DNA from: Incurvaria masculella | Taxonomy: Eukaryota > Arthropoda > Insecta > Lepidoptera > Incurvariidae | Reading direction: 5' to 3' | NCBI GenBank assembly: GCA_946894095.1 | Contig: OX335642.1 | Location: 21,773,021-21,837,020 of the forward strand | DNA length: 64,000 nt | Part shown: piece after piece, positions 10,865-22,740 of the stretch | Numbering within the stretch: the stretch's first letter is position 1 | Layout of the letters: the number at the start of each line of letters is the position of its first letter | Program-made: the position numbers and the translations under genes | Notes under the pieces: generated by a model | Told to the model about the DNA's origin: nothing | The model's database searches: none | Seen by the model: only the letters and a program-made list of their open reading frames with translations

Positions 10865-11431
10865 GTCAATTAAAGAAGATGTTCAGATATTGAACATAAT
10901 TTTCAAAGTGTCAGAACTTAACCTCACGATACCCAAAGGTAGACTGGTAGAAAATGCCTCCGGCATTAAGTTGTACCTTTTGCCCGAGTTTTTTTGAGTG
11001 CAATAAACTTATATAAATAAATAAATAAACTATATATAAAAATACAAAAGACAATCGATTTTATGTACAAAGCTTATATTTTATTCATGTAGGATTGTCG
11101 ATAAGATAATTTTTAGCCTAGCATTTCACTTTTTAGCGAAGTTTCTTTGCGGGTTCTTCTTTATTGAGTCGAATCTGCGAATCAATCAATCAGTTCATGA
11201 CGTAACTAAATGAATTAGAAGTATGGTTGTGAGTAAAGTATCCTTAATGGATGTTGGTGCAATTTGATTTAATTTGGCGACAGCTGGTAAGCCCTTTGGG
11301 TCTAAGGTCGGAGTACGAAGTAATTTATAACTTTTAAAATAAGCCGGACCATCACGCAAATAGCAAAGTCTGATGATAAGAGATGAACTAAAATAATTCG
11401 AAATTGAATAAAGCTAAAGTATTTATCCTTA
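10865..11431. other. AT-rich intergenic stretch
   Basis: No supported gene. The 10806-10997 frame begins inside the MITE and has no recognisable domain. Confidence 0.4.
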
Positions 11432-11740
11432 TTAGGGTACCGTACCCCATACCTATTAATTTAATTTAATATGTAGCTTCTCCTGACCGTCTGTCCGTCC
11501 ATGGGTCTGTCACAGGGATGAATCCATGAACCCTTATAGGTAGGCAGCTGCAATTTTGTCAGTGTGTGTATTGACACACACAAAGGTACAATAATAAATA
11601 ATAAAACAAAAAGGTAAAATAATAAAAAATAAAGGGGTGCCCCCCCCCCATACAAGAAACGTGATTTTATTGTGTTAAATCTTGTACGATGGTACGGAAC
11701 CCTTCGTATGTGACTCCAACTCGCACTTGACCGGTTTTTA
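11432..11740 (+). mobile_element. Hairpin-ended repeat H, copy 1
   Basis: Shares with 15328, 18726, 27698 and 31819 the order AGGGTACCGTACCC-like start, CCGTCTGTCCGTCC microsatellite, GTCTGTCACAGGG, GGTACGGAACCCTTCG, and a terminal ACTCGCACTTGACCGGTTTT. I recall the terminal motif as very common in lepidopteran genomes. Non-coding; class unresolved (MITE, Helitron-like or SINE-like). Confidence 0.75.
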
Positions 11741-12219
11741 TAAATGTTAAGAATGCAAAAAACAGAGAAAGCCGCTGCTATTTTCTATGCTACGAGTATA
11801 TGCTGCTAGCATCGATTGTTTTTCTGCCTAATAATTTAAAATACGTAAAACTTGTTATCTGTTTACCTAAACAGTTTTGAAATCCATCGGTTCTATGAAT
11901 ATGGGTGTAAGTAGGATTTTATATATCTTGGAAATATAGAGCGAATGCGGGACGTAATTAAAGAATAACTGAAATTCTCGTGCCCGGCATTACGTATATT
12001 TCAGTTTTTCATGGCATCTAATTTATTATTCCTTATTTTTTAATTTGGCTACAATTATTATAATATTGTTAATGGATAGTCCATTCTTCGCTATTTTTCA
12101 TATCGAATGCAATTCTTCTCAGAATTGTTTAGCTAAATTGATTTGGTTACTTGTTTTGGGAGCAATTGGTTTATTAAATAAATAAATAAATATATGTTAC
12201 CCCGTAGCACAAGTCATGG

Positions 12220-12330
12220 CAGATAATGGTATTACATTATGTATATCTGTAGAGATATGTAAATCTGCGCTCTGTCATCTCTGCCTACCCCTCCGGTGAA
12301 GCGCCGTGATGCTTGATATGTACAGTTAGC
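12220..12330 (+). mobile_element. Probable LINE 3'-end fragment
   Basis: CTCTGCCTACCCCTCCGG followed by a GTGATGCTTGATATGT-type tail resembles 3' ends of lepidopteran LINEs as I remember them. No coding sequence remains. Confidence 0.4.
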
Positions 12331-12952
12331 TCAGTTAGCTCATAGAATTCTCTCATTTATAAAACATATATTCGTCTTTTGAGAACTTAAAAACTTATTT
12401 TTCCAAGAACATTAGCGAAAAAAAATTTTTCTCGAGGATAATTTTTGAGGTACTTTAATTTGTAAGTAATTAAAAATGTATTAGAAATAAAATTGATTGG
12501 TAAACTTTGTTAATCTGCCATAAATCAATAAAATACAATAAAAAGCGAACATGTTTACGTCTGATACTGTAATACTAAAATAACTAATCAAAGAAATCAA
12601 AAGGCGAAGTTCACACTATCTTCCACAAGTCAAACTCGTGACTGGATGAGCAATAATATCTAATATCATATTACTCAGTGTCATGTGATAAGGATCGCGT
12701 ATCCGAACACGGCCTAATCCCACTCATTTCCCCATCCTACAAGATGGCCGCCCGCGCCCGCTCGCTGTGTGTCGAGCAATATCGGGGACGTCCGGTATTC
12801 ATTTAAATCCCTCCGAAGGGCGTACTTGCCATTAGGTGATATCATATTGTAGGAAGGGTCCCTTTTGTCATTTAGCCCAAGCAGGGAAATTGCCGCGGCA
12901 CTGATACAAAATTGTGGATTTTATTCATACAGGAATTACCTGCTTTTTTTTT
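12331..12952. other. Intergenic stretch, nothing assigned
   Basis: AT-rich, with a small CpG-rich patch at 12744-12795 (GGCCGCCCGCGCCCGCTCGC). No frame or RNA supported. Confidence 0.35.
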
Positions 12953-13128
12953 ATTCGACCTGACATGGATGGCTAAAACAAAACACAACTACCGTTATGA
13001 TATAAGCCCAATACACCACATTTCCGAAGGAATTAGGTGCCATGCCAGGACCTTTCCTTCATGAGCACGGCTACATTGAACTGGATGGAAAACACGGACA
13101 ATTTTTCATTGCCGCTTCGACCATATTT
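12953..13128 (-). mobile_element. SINE family S 3' half
   Basis: Minus-strand match from the terminal CCTGACATGGATGGCTAA block through CATTGCCGCTTCGACCATA. It is 5'-truncated by the standard of the full copy and well conserved. Confidence 0.85.
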
Positions 13129-14025
13129 CTGAAGATGTATACGTTCAGAAGCGAGTTCTCTTGTCTTAAGGATATGTTTTTGTTTAAATTGAATTATTCT
13201 GACAAAATGTTTTTTTAAATGATTATACATTTGTTATTGAACTGAAAACTTATTTAAATATTATGTTACAACTGATTTCTCGCAGTTAACAGGAACAGTT
13301 AATTTATCGAGTAGTTCATTTTGGGTGATTTTTATTTTTGTGAGTGCCCAGACAAATTAAACATTCATAAAGTAGAAAATGGTAAACCTGAAATAGTTAT
13401 TTTGGACTAAATAATGCGTCCTCATTGCAATGAGGATTAATTATAGTACGAATCTACGATCTTCGACCTACGACCTAAAATTTGGCAAAAAACAATGGTT
13501 CACAACACAAGTAAATGAAAAAAATTGGGAATTTGTTAATTTATAGTATGATTTTTCCGTTGTGGACGAACTGCCTGCATATATATTTTACGCAACTCTC
13601 GGTAGCTCGCACTTTTCTTCACAGCTCGTATTTTTTGGCAGGTTTCTTTTATTTATATTCAAAGACAGTACAAGTCAACAATTACAAGAGATTACAAGAG
13701 TCATATTAAGCGGAGCCGGTTCCCATAGTGAGTGTCCAATTTCGTGGCTATGAAGATGGTAATTAAGAACAGAAGTATGGTCGTAAAGCCTGCTTAAGGC
13801 TCTAATGCCGTTCCGATGTTCGACATATTTTTATGGCTTACTCATTTGGATCTTGGAGCAATTAACTTCGGTTGGTTACGGATATCATTCTTATTTACAT
13901 TTTTTTTTTATAGAATACGTTCAGCCATTTTAAATTCTGAATTTGCATACGTAGCTTTGCACAGTTTACAAATCCCTCTAACCACAAAATTACATAATTT
14001 TAAAGTATAAACATTAAAAAAAAAT
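13129..14025. other. AT-rich intergenic stretch
   Basis: Several 60-65 codon frames without recognisable features. No RNA gene seen. Confidence 0.4.
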
Positions 14026-14140
14026 TAAATGGAAAACATCGACAATTTTCATAGCCGCTTCGACCATCGATCGGTCAATAGGACGGTACCAAGCCGGGCG
14101 GGGGTAACCCTACCATCCAGCAAGTACGTAAGAGGACCTA
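14026..14140 (-). mobile_element. SINE family S internal fragment
   Basis: Minus-strand match: GGAAAACATCGACAATTTTC, GCCGCTTCGACCATCG, CGGTACCAAGCCGGGCGGG. Confidence 0.75.
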
Positions 14141-14171
14141 CATTCTTCTGAGCAGCCAAAGCTGACAACAT

Positions 14172-14505
14172 ACACAGTTCGTGGTCTAGGGGCTAGAGGG
14201 CTTGTCTTTCATCCGAGAGGTCTGGGTTCAAATCCTCGCCCGGTCATGCACCACTTTCTTTCTCTTTCTGAGTTGGATAAGTGCATTTCGTTATGAAGGC
14301 GAGCTGTTCCATGGTTCGGAACCCATGAAAAACTGTAGGTCCCCTTTGCCTACTAGATGGTAGGGTTAAGCCTGCCCGGGTTGGTGCTCATAAAGGAATA
14401 GTCCAGGCATAGCACCTAATTATTTCGGAAATGTGGTGTATTAGGCTAATAATATTAGGGTAGTTGTGTGGTATTAGCCATTCATGTCAGGTTGCATAAG
14501 AAAAA
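14172..14505 (+). mobile_element. SINE family S with tRNA-like head, internal deletion
   Basis: The head shows GTTCGTGGTCTAGGGGCTAG (A-box region) and GGGTTCAAATCC, a near-perfect Pol III B box. The body follows to CCCGGGTTGGT, then jumps to GCTCATAAAGGAA, losing about 90 bp of the consensus, and ends in GTCAGGTTGCATAAGAAAAA. Confidence 0.85.
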
Positions 14506-15327
14506 CATGTCGATCAAGGATATATTTCTTTACTAAATGTGTCCTTACTTCACGGTATACAAATTGTAATCGTTTCCCAAATGGAAGACTCCTTCTAACC
14601 ATTTCTATAACGTGCAAAACGTCGCATAACTACGGAGAGGAGGCCGTAATACAATCAAAAGGGCCGCCCTGCACGTTAGCGCACTCGCGACTAGCACTTA
14701 ACGTGGGCTAACGAGATTGCGGCCGAAGTTTTCAGTCAGAGCCCCCCTTAATTGGAGTAATAGATAGAGTCGCCAGGTGGGCGGGGTGCGGGGTAGTGAC
14801 CTTGTGACGTCACCGGTCGCCGGGTGGGCGGGGGGAGCGCACGGAGGGCTGCGAACTTTTCATGGGTGACTAGACTTCAACCGCTCTCCCACCCCCGTGG
14901 AGAAACAGGTCACTGATTTTTTCAGGCGAATGTGTAGCGTAAAACCATCTTTAGGATTTATGAGTAAAATGTTAGTCCAGGCTCGTAAATCACCACAAAA
15001 AAATACACAGAACTTTTGGCCCCATCGTGGTTTTTTTAAATTAAAATTGACATTGACCTTCCGACGCATTACAAAAGACTTTATTTCATTAAGGGCTGAT
15101 TTTTCAATAGTCTGATAAATAGTCAGATAACTATTCGACGAATTTATTTCCGCCACTACTTATCTATTCGTTGCAGGAAGCTCATATTTTTATTAGGAAA
15201 ATTAAATTAAGATAATAGTGATAGGAGATATAATCATCCGGTAGTGACTATCCGTCTCTTGGCAAATATAAATTTTGCCATCAGACGGGTAAGTACTATC
15301 TGAGCATTAAAAAATGACCCTTAGGCA
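14506..15327. other. Mixed intergenic stretch with a GC-rich patch
   Basis: 14640-14860 is GC-rich (GGGCGGGGTGCGGGGTAGTG). The overlapping frames at 14860-15156 and 14897-15115 on opposite strands have no recognisable domain. Nothing firm. Confidence 0.35.
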
Positions 15328-15592
15328 CTTAGATCAGACTGGAGTCGGACTAGCACAGGAAGGGTTCCGTGTCATTGTACAAGATTTCACACAAAAATCA
15401 CGTATTTTGTATCGAGGGCCCCTTTATTTTTTATTATTTTACCTAAATAAATATACCTACACTCTGTGTAAATTTAAGCTGTCTACCTATTACGGTTCAT
15501 GAGATACAGCCCTGTGACAGACGGACGGACGGACTAACAGCGGAGGCTTAGTAAAAGGGTTCCGTTTAGCACCCTTTGGGTACGGAACCCAA
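15328..15592 (-). mobile_element. Repeat H, copy 2
   Basis: Minus-strand copy: GGAGTCGGACTAGCACAGGA, GGGTTCCGTGTCATTGTACA, CAGACGGACGGACGGAC microsatellite, and the terminal GGGTTCCGTTT / CTTTGGGTACGGAACCC hairpin. Confidence 0.75.
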
Positions 15593-16264
15593 ACTTCAAT
15601 AAATCATCAATTCGAAGTATTGTAGCCCTTTCATTAACGCATCTTTTCATACCATTATCATTTCTTTATTTTAATTACTGAGGACGCTAGCACCCGGGCG
15701 CACTTTTGTTGAACACTGGTACCCTACTGAAGCGATAGAAAAAGCTTTTTCCTGGTTAAAACTGTAACCTCTTTTGTGTTGTACTACGTCGTAGTGTCGT
15801 CGCCTGGTTGAACACACCAACTTGTTGAATTAATCGCAAAATACCACGGTCAGTTACAATGAGGGGCGGGGCCAGGGGGGGGGAGGTGTTAGTGCTAAGT
15901 CACGTAGTATTTACGCGGTCATACTCGTCGTAAATACTAAAATAAAACCACTCCAGTCACAATAAGGGTACATAAAGGAAGGTAACCTTTGTGTACCCTA
16001 ATTGTGAGCTTAGTTTTAATTTCCTGCCGATTCAATTCCTTGTACCGGTCACACCACATTAAGATCTGATATATTGGAAAGACATCGCTATCTATTTTCG
16101 CCCCATAATACTGACACATCTTCTTTCTTATGGAGACAATTTTACTCGAATTAATACTTCAGTACGAAGAGGCCTCGAAACAGCAAGACACAAAGCGACC
16201 GATATGGCTCGTAACACAGGGGCGCGGGTGTTTTCTTCTCAAGACGTATGTCATGTGTTAATGC
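15593..16264. other. Intergenic stretch, nothing assigned
   Basis: No supported gene or RNA. The 15937-16119 minus-strand frame is unremarkable. Confidence 0.35.
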
Positions 16265-16570
16265 CGAATTTCCTTCTTTTCTGATTTGGATAATTGCATT
16301 TTGTCACGAATGCGAGCTGTCCCATGGTTGGAAATGAATGTAAAATGGCAGAACCCCTTCCTCTGTAGGTGGTAGGGTCAAGCTCGCCCGGCTCGGTACC
16401 ATCGCATTCGATGAATATAGTGTTGAAGCGGCTATGGAAAATGGTCCATGGTTTCCATCCAGTTCAATATAGCCGGGCTCATGTAGGGAAGGTCCTTGCA
16501 TGGATTTCTTCGGGAGTCGGTGATCATGACAGTAGATATTAGTCATCCTTGTCCCGTTACATAAAAACAC
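16265..16570 (+). mobile_element. SINE family S, head missing
   Basis: Body from TTTCCTTCTTTTCTGATTTG through GTAGGTGGTAGGGTCAAGC, GGTACCATCGCATTCGATGA and CCATCCAGTTCAATATAGCC to the terminal CGTTACATAAAAA. The 88-codon minus frame across it is a SINE artefact. Confidence 0.85.
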
Positions 16571-16736
16571 TGCAAAATCGGATGCAGTTTATATTTTTTT
16601 ATTTAATTTAATTTACTTGAGCTGTTTGGTAGTCAAACTACACATATTTACATCACAAACTGATAAACATGCGGATTCGATGAACTCAATAAAGAAGAAC
16701 CCACAAATAAACTTCACTGGTTTACATTTATATTTA

Positions 16737-17150
16737 TACTAGCAGCCCGTCCCGGCTTTGCACGGGCATAATATCATTTAAAAAAATATTATTGTGACAC
16801 AATGATACACAAATAAACCCTTTTTACGTAGAGTTCCTACATTGAAATATTTTAAATAAAAAAAACTTTGATATTATTATTAGCTGATTATTAGATATTA
16901 GAGAAATAATAAATTCAAAGTGCTATAAGGAGAACCGCGGCCTCCGACGCACTATTTATAGGCACGCTCCCGCCGCCCCGGCCGGCCGGTACCGCCGCAA
17001 ACGCTACGTCCCGCAATGTTTAAATACTATCTATTAAAAAAACCAGCATCAAAATCTGTTGCGTAGTTTTAAAGATTTAAGCATACATAGGGATGTAGGG
17101 ATATAGGGACAGAGAAAGCTACTTTGTTTTATACTATGTAGTGATGTTTT
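16737..17150 (+). mobile_element. Non-LTR-related repeat, CCCGTCCCGGC start to TATGTAGTGAT end
   Basis: Begins TACTAGCAGCCCGTCCCGGC and ends TTTTATACTATGTAGTGATG. It includes CCAGCATCAAAATCTGTTGC, a block I recall from abundant lepidopteran SINE/RTE-type repeats. The first about 120 bp match, inverted, 27345-27475 and 31466-31596. A GC-rich insert lies at 16925-17010. Confidence 0.65.
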
Positions 17151-17262
17151 CCGTCTACAATTATGTAATACACACTCAGATCTAAATGCTACAGCCAAAA
17201 AAATATTTGGTAGAACAGATTCATACAAAGAACAAATAACAAACGGCAACCCGGAGTGTAAA

Positions 17263-17525
17263 TCCATACTAATATTATAAATGCGAAAGTAACTCTGTCT
17301 GTCTGTTGCGTTCCCACGCCTAAACGGCTGAACCAATTTTGATGAATTTCGGTATAGCGATAGTCTGGACAAAGAAGGACATAGGCTATCTTTGTGGTGA
17401 AAAAGAAACTCAAAGGGGATGAAATTTGTATGGGAAACTCATATAATAACCAGGAAATAAATTAGCCCGACATTAGTCCAAAGCGACATTTGCGACCCGA
17501 GCGCAGACAGGTACTTCAGCTAGTT
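17263..17525 (+). mobile_element. RTE/SINE-like 3' fragment
   Basis: ACTAATATTATAAATGCGAA, AACTCTGTCTGTCTGTTGCG, AAACGGCTGAACCAATTTTG, GGACATAGGCTATC and a terminal CTTCAGCTAGTT. This order matches widespread lepidopteran RTE-type tails as I remember them. Overlapping minus-strand frames are by-products. Confidence 0.65.
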
Positions 17526-18504
17526 ACATATAAAACAAATTTGCTAATACAATAATATACATTAAGAGGCCCGTTGACGCTAACGTTACGATATTTTGGT
17601 GTTATTTCAATGGTCATTTCAGAGCCGGTTAAGAATAAATACCAGTAAAAAAAATTAAATATCAAAGTTTGGACTATTATCTAGTGTATGACCGTAAAAC
17701 GGGCTTAATGCGATGCTTATACTCTTCAAAAAAAAAATAAGTTTGCAGACGCCCATTTACTAGGTTTTTGTTCCAGCGCTTGGAAATTATTCATGATTTA
17801 TACAATTTTCTTTTTTAAAGTACAAGATTGCATATTTATCTAGTGAATAACCGTCAAAAAATTATGAAATGGCGAAAAATAGATTTTATAAATCGAAAAC
17901 AATATTTTGCTTCCTCGCGCTCGCCATCAAGCAGCAAAATCGATTCTGACGCGCATTCAATAATGAACCCTAACGCAAATACAGTGTGTACAGAGGTCGC
18001 CTTTATCGTTTGTTTTCTGATCTCTGCCGACTAGTACCGCCCCTGACGTTGGGCTCTTCGCACGTGGTTTCTGTGCTAGTTATTCTCTCAGTTTTTGCGG
18101 TGATATTTGTTCAAATAACTCTAAAAATACACATCTTACGAACTTATCCTTTTGGGAATACCTTGATTTACCTGTATTCTTCTTATTTAGTAAGTAAGAA
18201 TCAAGTTATCTTTGTTGCATATTTTTTGTATGAAACAAATATAGAGCACAGTAGAGGCATTCTGTGATAGAGGCGGCAGTCACGACTGACATTTTTTTTC
18301 AGCGTTCAACATAAACAATGAGCAACAAACGAAAATATTTAGGAAATGCTAGTCCGGTCCGCCTCAAGATAAAAAGACTCGGATTCATTTTTAATGACCG
18401 AAATAAAATTTAAGTAGATTTTGTTTATAATTTTACCCAATGATTTATTCTGCCAATTCCCCGGAGGTATCTATGGGGAGAAATGATTTCCATCTTTTCA
18501 TCCA
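17526..18504. other. AT-rich intergenic stretch
   Basis: Two overlapping plus-strand frames (17828-18034, 17986-18267) have no recognisable domains. No RNA gene seen. Confidence 0.35.
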
Positions 18505-18556
18505 ATGCTATGGTATCGACCGGGATGGGCTTAACCCTGGTAGGGTTAAGCCCAAT
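18505..18556 (-). mobile_element. Short SINE family S fragment
   Basis: TTTTCATCCAATGCTATGG, CCGGGATGGGCTTAACCCT and a duplicated GGTAGGGTTAAGCCC match the central SINE block on the minus strand. Confidence 0.55.
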
Positions 18557-18725
18557 CCTAATAGGAAAAGGGGATTTTATAAAAGTCATATTTTAAGTCA
18601 ATAAAGTCGTCAAAAGGAAACATTTGGATGTTTGGAAATAATGTATGCAGTAATAGTAATTTAATTATTAACCTATTTGTTAAAGGTTTTAATGTTTTAT
18701 TTTTTATTTTAACGCCAACAAACTA

Positions 18726-19013
18726 AAAAAACCGGCCAAGTGCGAGTCGGACTCGAACACGAAGGGTTCCGTACCATCGTACAAGATTTACCGCAAAACC
18801 AAAACAGTTTTTTGTATGGCTCCTTTAATTTTTATTATTTTATAAATTTACCTATTTGTTGTTATAGCGGCAAAATAAATACATAATCTGTGAAAATATC
18901 AGCTTCCTATCTGTTACGGTTCATGAGAAACAGCCCTGTGACAGACGGACGGACAGCGGAGGCTTAGTAATAGGGTTCCGTTTTCACCCTTTGGGTACGG
19001 AATCCTAAAAATT
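18726..19013 (-). mobile_element. Repeat H, copy 3
   Basis: Begins AAAACCGGCCAAGTGCGAGT with an internal GCGAGTCGGACTCG palindrome. It continues through GAAGGGTTCCGTACCATCGT, CATGAGAAACAGCCCTGTGA and GACGGACGGACAGCGGAGGC to CTTTGGGTACGGAATCCTAA. The best-defined single copy. Confidence 0.8.
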
Positions 19014-19179
19014 GTTTTTGTTCTTAATCATTTATTTTTCCAATGTGTTTTAAATTTAGTATAAAATGTTTAGAATATTTATAAAAATCTACAGTTTTGT
19101 ATTTTATCATGGATTCTTCTGCTATGTAAATTTGTTTCGTCATTATTTCGTTACCCATTCGCTCCTCCCAGTTTTTTTT

Positions 19180-19345
19180 ATGCAACCTGACTAGGATGGC
19201 TAATAACACACAACTGCCGTTATGATATTAGCCCAATACACCACATTTTTGAAAGAATTAGGTGCCAACCCAGAACCTTCCCTCACGCCTACACTGAACT
19301 GGATGGGAAACACGGAAAAAAAATCATTGCCGCTTCAAACATAGT
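19180..19345 (-). mobile_element. SINE family S 3' part
   Basis: Minus-strand match from CAACCTGACTAGGATGGC through GCCCAATACACCACATTTT, GAATTAGGTGCCAACCCAG and CATTGCCGCTTCAAACATAG. Confidence 0.8.
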
Positions 19346-19569
19346 TTCATGCTATAGTTATGAATACTAATATTAGAATAGCATAAATATGTTTCTTTAC
19401 TTGACATAATATGTTAAAGTAATGACTTTTATGTTATACTTAAACCAATTTAAAAATATATGACTAGCCGCCGCCACCCGCAACCTGTTTTGGCACTAGC
19501 ATCACGGCCGAGTTACTTGCGCTTGGTACGGATTGTGGTAAACACCTGCATGAGACGGGTGGTTTCATC

Positions 19570-19705
19570 GTTCCCACCAAAGATAATACTAATAATTACT
19601 TCATAATAGATGGCCACCTTCACACAAAGTCTTCTCCTTTCGCAGTTGTTTGCCGGCAGCAATAAAACTAATGATACCTCAAGAATATTTACGCCAAATT
19701 AAGCT
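19570..19705 (+). repeat. Dispersed repeat G, copy 1
   Basis: AAAGATAATACTAATAATTA, TAATAGATGGCCACC, CTTTCGCAGTTGTTTG, CCGGCAGCAATAAAACT and a CCAAATTAAGCTTA end recur inverted at 21720-21870. Non-coding, class unknown. Confidence 0.7.
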
Positions 19706-20070
19706 TAGCACTCTGCGCGGAAAGATTAAATTTTTTTTGGCCAACCTAGTCCATCCCTTTTTGAAAGATAAGAATGTTTGAGGTATATCTGTGTACTTCA
19801 GGCACTCTTTTACACAGGTACTAAAAAAATTCAATAAGTCGAGCTTGAAGAAAAATGGGGGCATTTTTTGTCTAGTTGAGAACTCTACACCCGCAGTCTG
19901 TAAATACTGAATAACTTAAACTCGTAATGGCGTGAAGCCTAATCGGTCCAAAACAAAACACCTACTCACCAATAATGCTTGTCTATGAAAGGTATTGCAA
20001 TATGATAATGCACTCTCTAAGGTAAATCTGGGAGTTCATATACCCTGTATAATAATAGGGTTCGGAAACA

Positions 20071-20320
20071 TTGCTGTTTTCGTTCATAGGTTGCCAAACA
20101 AGGTATACACTGGACTTGGAAATTTTTAGTTTATCCGTTGCAACTCTCACCGATTTTGTAGATGCCTGTTCAAAAACCTTTTTTACTCGGCTTATATTTC
20201 TTCATGTAGATACTAGACTAAGTCTTCACGGAATCTTTTTAAAATCGGCCTCTTCCGTTTCTTTGCGACGTTTTATTATTCGGTACATACTAATTCTTCT
20301 TGCGCCCTGTTCAATAATAT
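20071..20320 (-). pseudogene. Possible transposase helix-turn-helix remnant
   Basis: On the minus strand, two frames separated by stops give a basic segment (EQGARRISMYRIIKRRK near 20285-20235) and a segment reading ATDKLKISKSSVYLVW near 20130-20090. The second has the spacing of a helix-turn-helix recognition helix as found at the N-terminus of many DDE transposases. No catalytic domain is visible, and neighbouring frames are short and interrupted. The assignment is pattern-based and weak; it could be a chance resemblance or a fragment of another gene. Confidence 0.25.
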
Positions 20321-21719
20321 GACGCTCTATCTCATATTTCTCATGAATCAAATAGTATTGAATAACTATCTTTGAAAACAATTTTTGTTCGGCTCCATTA
20401 ATTTAAAAAAAATGCAAGACTGTTTTTAAACCGGCCTACTTTGACAGATTAGTTAAGTATGGTTACCATGACAATTATTTATTTTATCTGTGAAAACTTT
20501 TTCTGTGGCCACTTTGATTTTGATTAAAGTCTCTTTACTTCTGGGACTTCCTTTATGACCCGATCTATTATATAAACCTATGCCGCCGTGGCCCTTTTGA
20601 AAGCTCACAAGAAAAGAGTCGTAAACTGGCTCGCTGAAATTCCTAAAATCAATTGCCAATGCCGCTTCTTTGAAATAATATATCAAACAATAGGCTGGCA
20701 CGCCGTCGACACTCCTCGTCTGTGTGAGATTCACCGTCGGCGCAGCGGCGGAGCGCGGTGCGCTACGAAACATCGCGAGGGTTATCACTCGACACAATGG
20801 GGATATTAAAATAAACCAGACTGTACGAAATGATTATTATTTATTGTATGTTCTTTTTTCAACACATGTTTACATCATCATTCGTTTAACTTTTAACAAT
20901 AAACTTTTTATACATGGCTCACATTATAAGAACATAAACATATTTTTTAAGCTATGTTAAAGTACATTAGTCATATAAATGATGGATCAAATATTAAGAA
21001 CATTCAGGGGTTTATAATTCCGCTTTTTCATCTTAAAAGCTTTATCTTTAAACTTAAAATGAAGAAAAAACACACACACACACACAACCACTCCAAAAAA
21101 TCACGACGTTGGTCGACTTTGCACGTTGTAATAATAAATGACTCGGAGAGTACCAAACTAACGCGAGGTTGCACAGTCAGTGACCCCGCACCACGCACAC
21201 ATAGCCGATAGCACACGCATAGAAATACACTCATAAGTTTCGCTTCTGTTACGTTAGTTATTTATTCGGTGCTGTTGGTCACACTACCATATAAATTACT
21301 GCCGAAATGCAGGTGCTCATAATTAGTAGGAACACCTGCATTTAGACCATAACAATTGTATAATGACTTAGAGCTTTTCACCAAGCAAGTTTATACGAAA
21401 TAAATATAATATTTGTAAATAAAAAATATGTTGAATAAAATAATACGTAAGGTATATTATGAATTGAATTGAAAATTGTGCTTATTATATTTTACAGACG
21501 GATGGGTTCGTAACTAATAACAAAAAAATACAAGTAACTTCAAGAATAAATAAAGATGTAAATATGTATGGAAATATAGACTAAATATTCTTTTATGAAA
21601 ACACATCTCTTAATATTAATTTAATGTGGCACTCAACTATTTAAATAGCTTGTCTCAGCGCGCTCGTCATAGCATAACATGTGTTAACCCTGAACAGCCG
21701 CACAATTTGGCGCTGCTAA
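20321..21719. other. Intergenic stretch with (CA)n and short inverted repeat
   Basis: Includes a short (CA)n at 21070-21084 and an 11-bp inverted repeat AAATGCAGGTG / CACCTGCATTT near 21305-21342. Frames of 68-114 codons at 20453-21234 occur on both strands in the same stretch; none has a recognised domain. Confidence 0.35.
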
Positions 21720-21870
21720 GTGAATGTCATGTTTCGGGGCAGCGCGATAAGCTTAATTTGGTGTAAACATTCTCGAGGTACCTGGAGTTTTATTGCTGCC
21801 GGCACAAACAACTGCGAAAGGCTTGCACTTCGTACGGAGATGGCCATCTATTACGAAGTAATTATTAGTA
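21720..21870 (-). repeat. Dispersed repeat G, copy 2 (inverted)
   Basis: Reverse complement of 19570-19705: AGCTTAATTTGGTG, TTTTATTGCTGCCGGC, CAAACAACTGCGAAAGG, AGATGGCCATCTATTACGAA, TAATTATTAGTATTATCTTT. Confidence 0.7.
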
Positions 21871-22499
21871 TTATCTTTGCTAGTAAGCTCTGAATTCAAT
21901 CAGATGCCGACCAATGTGTTACATGAGACTTCAGTTAAGGTATTTTTGATCGTCATTGAAATCGTTATGATTTTCAGATCCTTAGGATGTTTTTGTTATT
22001 GCAGCAGCATTGTACGAATTAGTGTTTATGTAAAATACATTAACAACAAGGTGGGTACACACATATTACAAAGTAGCTACATATTTCTTTTATATTAGTA
22101 TACCTGTTGTATGCCATAAAATATCACGAACTGAAGTTCGAACTAACAAACAATATATTTTACTGCCGTAAAAACGCGTATCATCGAGTCCTGCAACACA
22201 TTTCCTGAAATCAACCGCTCGACTTGTATTGTTCACTGTTTACAACCTTCAGGTGCATACATTTTTACATCAAACATTTCCTTGAGTTGTTGTTTCGTTT
22301 TCAAAAAGAATCTGTGCAATATATCTACCAGTCCGTTACGTTTTTATAGTCGTATTCAGAGTGAACTGTCAAATTTTAGTACGCAGACTAGCACTGGACT
22401 AACCATACAAAATGCTATTTAGTTCGGCGATAATCGGTGTATTATAGGTAGTCCGCCAACTCTGATTACTACTGTTAGGGCTTAGGAATGAAAGTATAC

Positions 22500-22740
22500 A
22501 TACTAGTGGCGCGGGGACTAGACTAGAGGCCTGGGTTCAGATCCTCGCCCGTTCATGCACTACTTTCTTTCTCATTCTGAGTTATATAAGTGCATTTTGG
22601 TTACGAATGTGAGCTGGTCCATAGTTCGGAATCCATGTGAAACTGTAGGTCCCTTTCCCCTACTAGGTGGTAGGGTTTAAGCCCGCCCGGGTATCATAAC
22701 GGTAGTTTTGTGGTATGGCAGGCTGCATAAAAAACGACAG
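22500..22740 (+). mobile_element. SINE family S with tRNA-like head, internal deletion
   Basis: A-box region AGTGGCGCGGGGACTAG, then B box GGGTTCAGATCC. The body runs to AAGCCCGCCCGGGT, jumps directly to ATCATAACGGTAGTTTTGTG and ends in a GGCTGCATAAAAA-type tail. About 160 bp of the consensus is missing. Confidence 0.85.
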
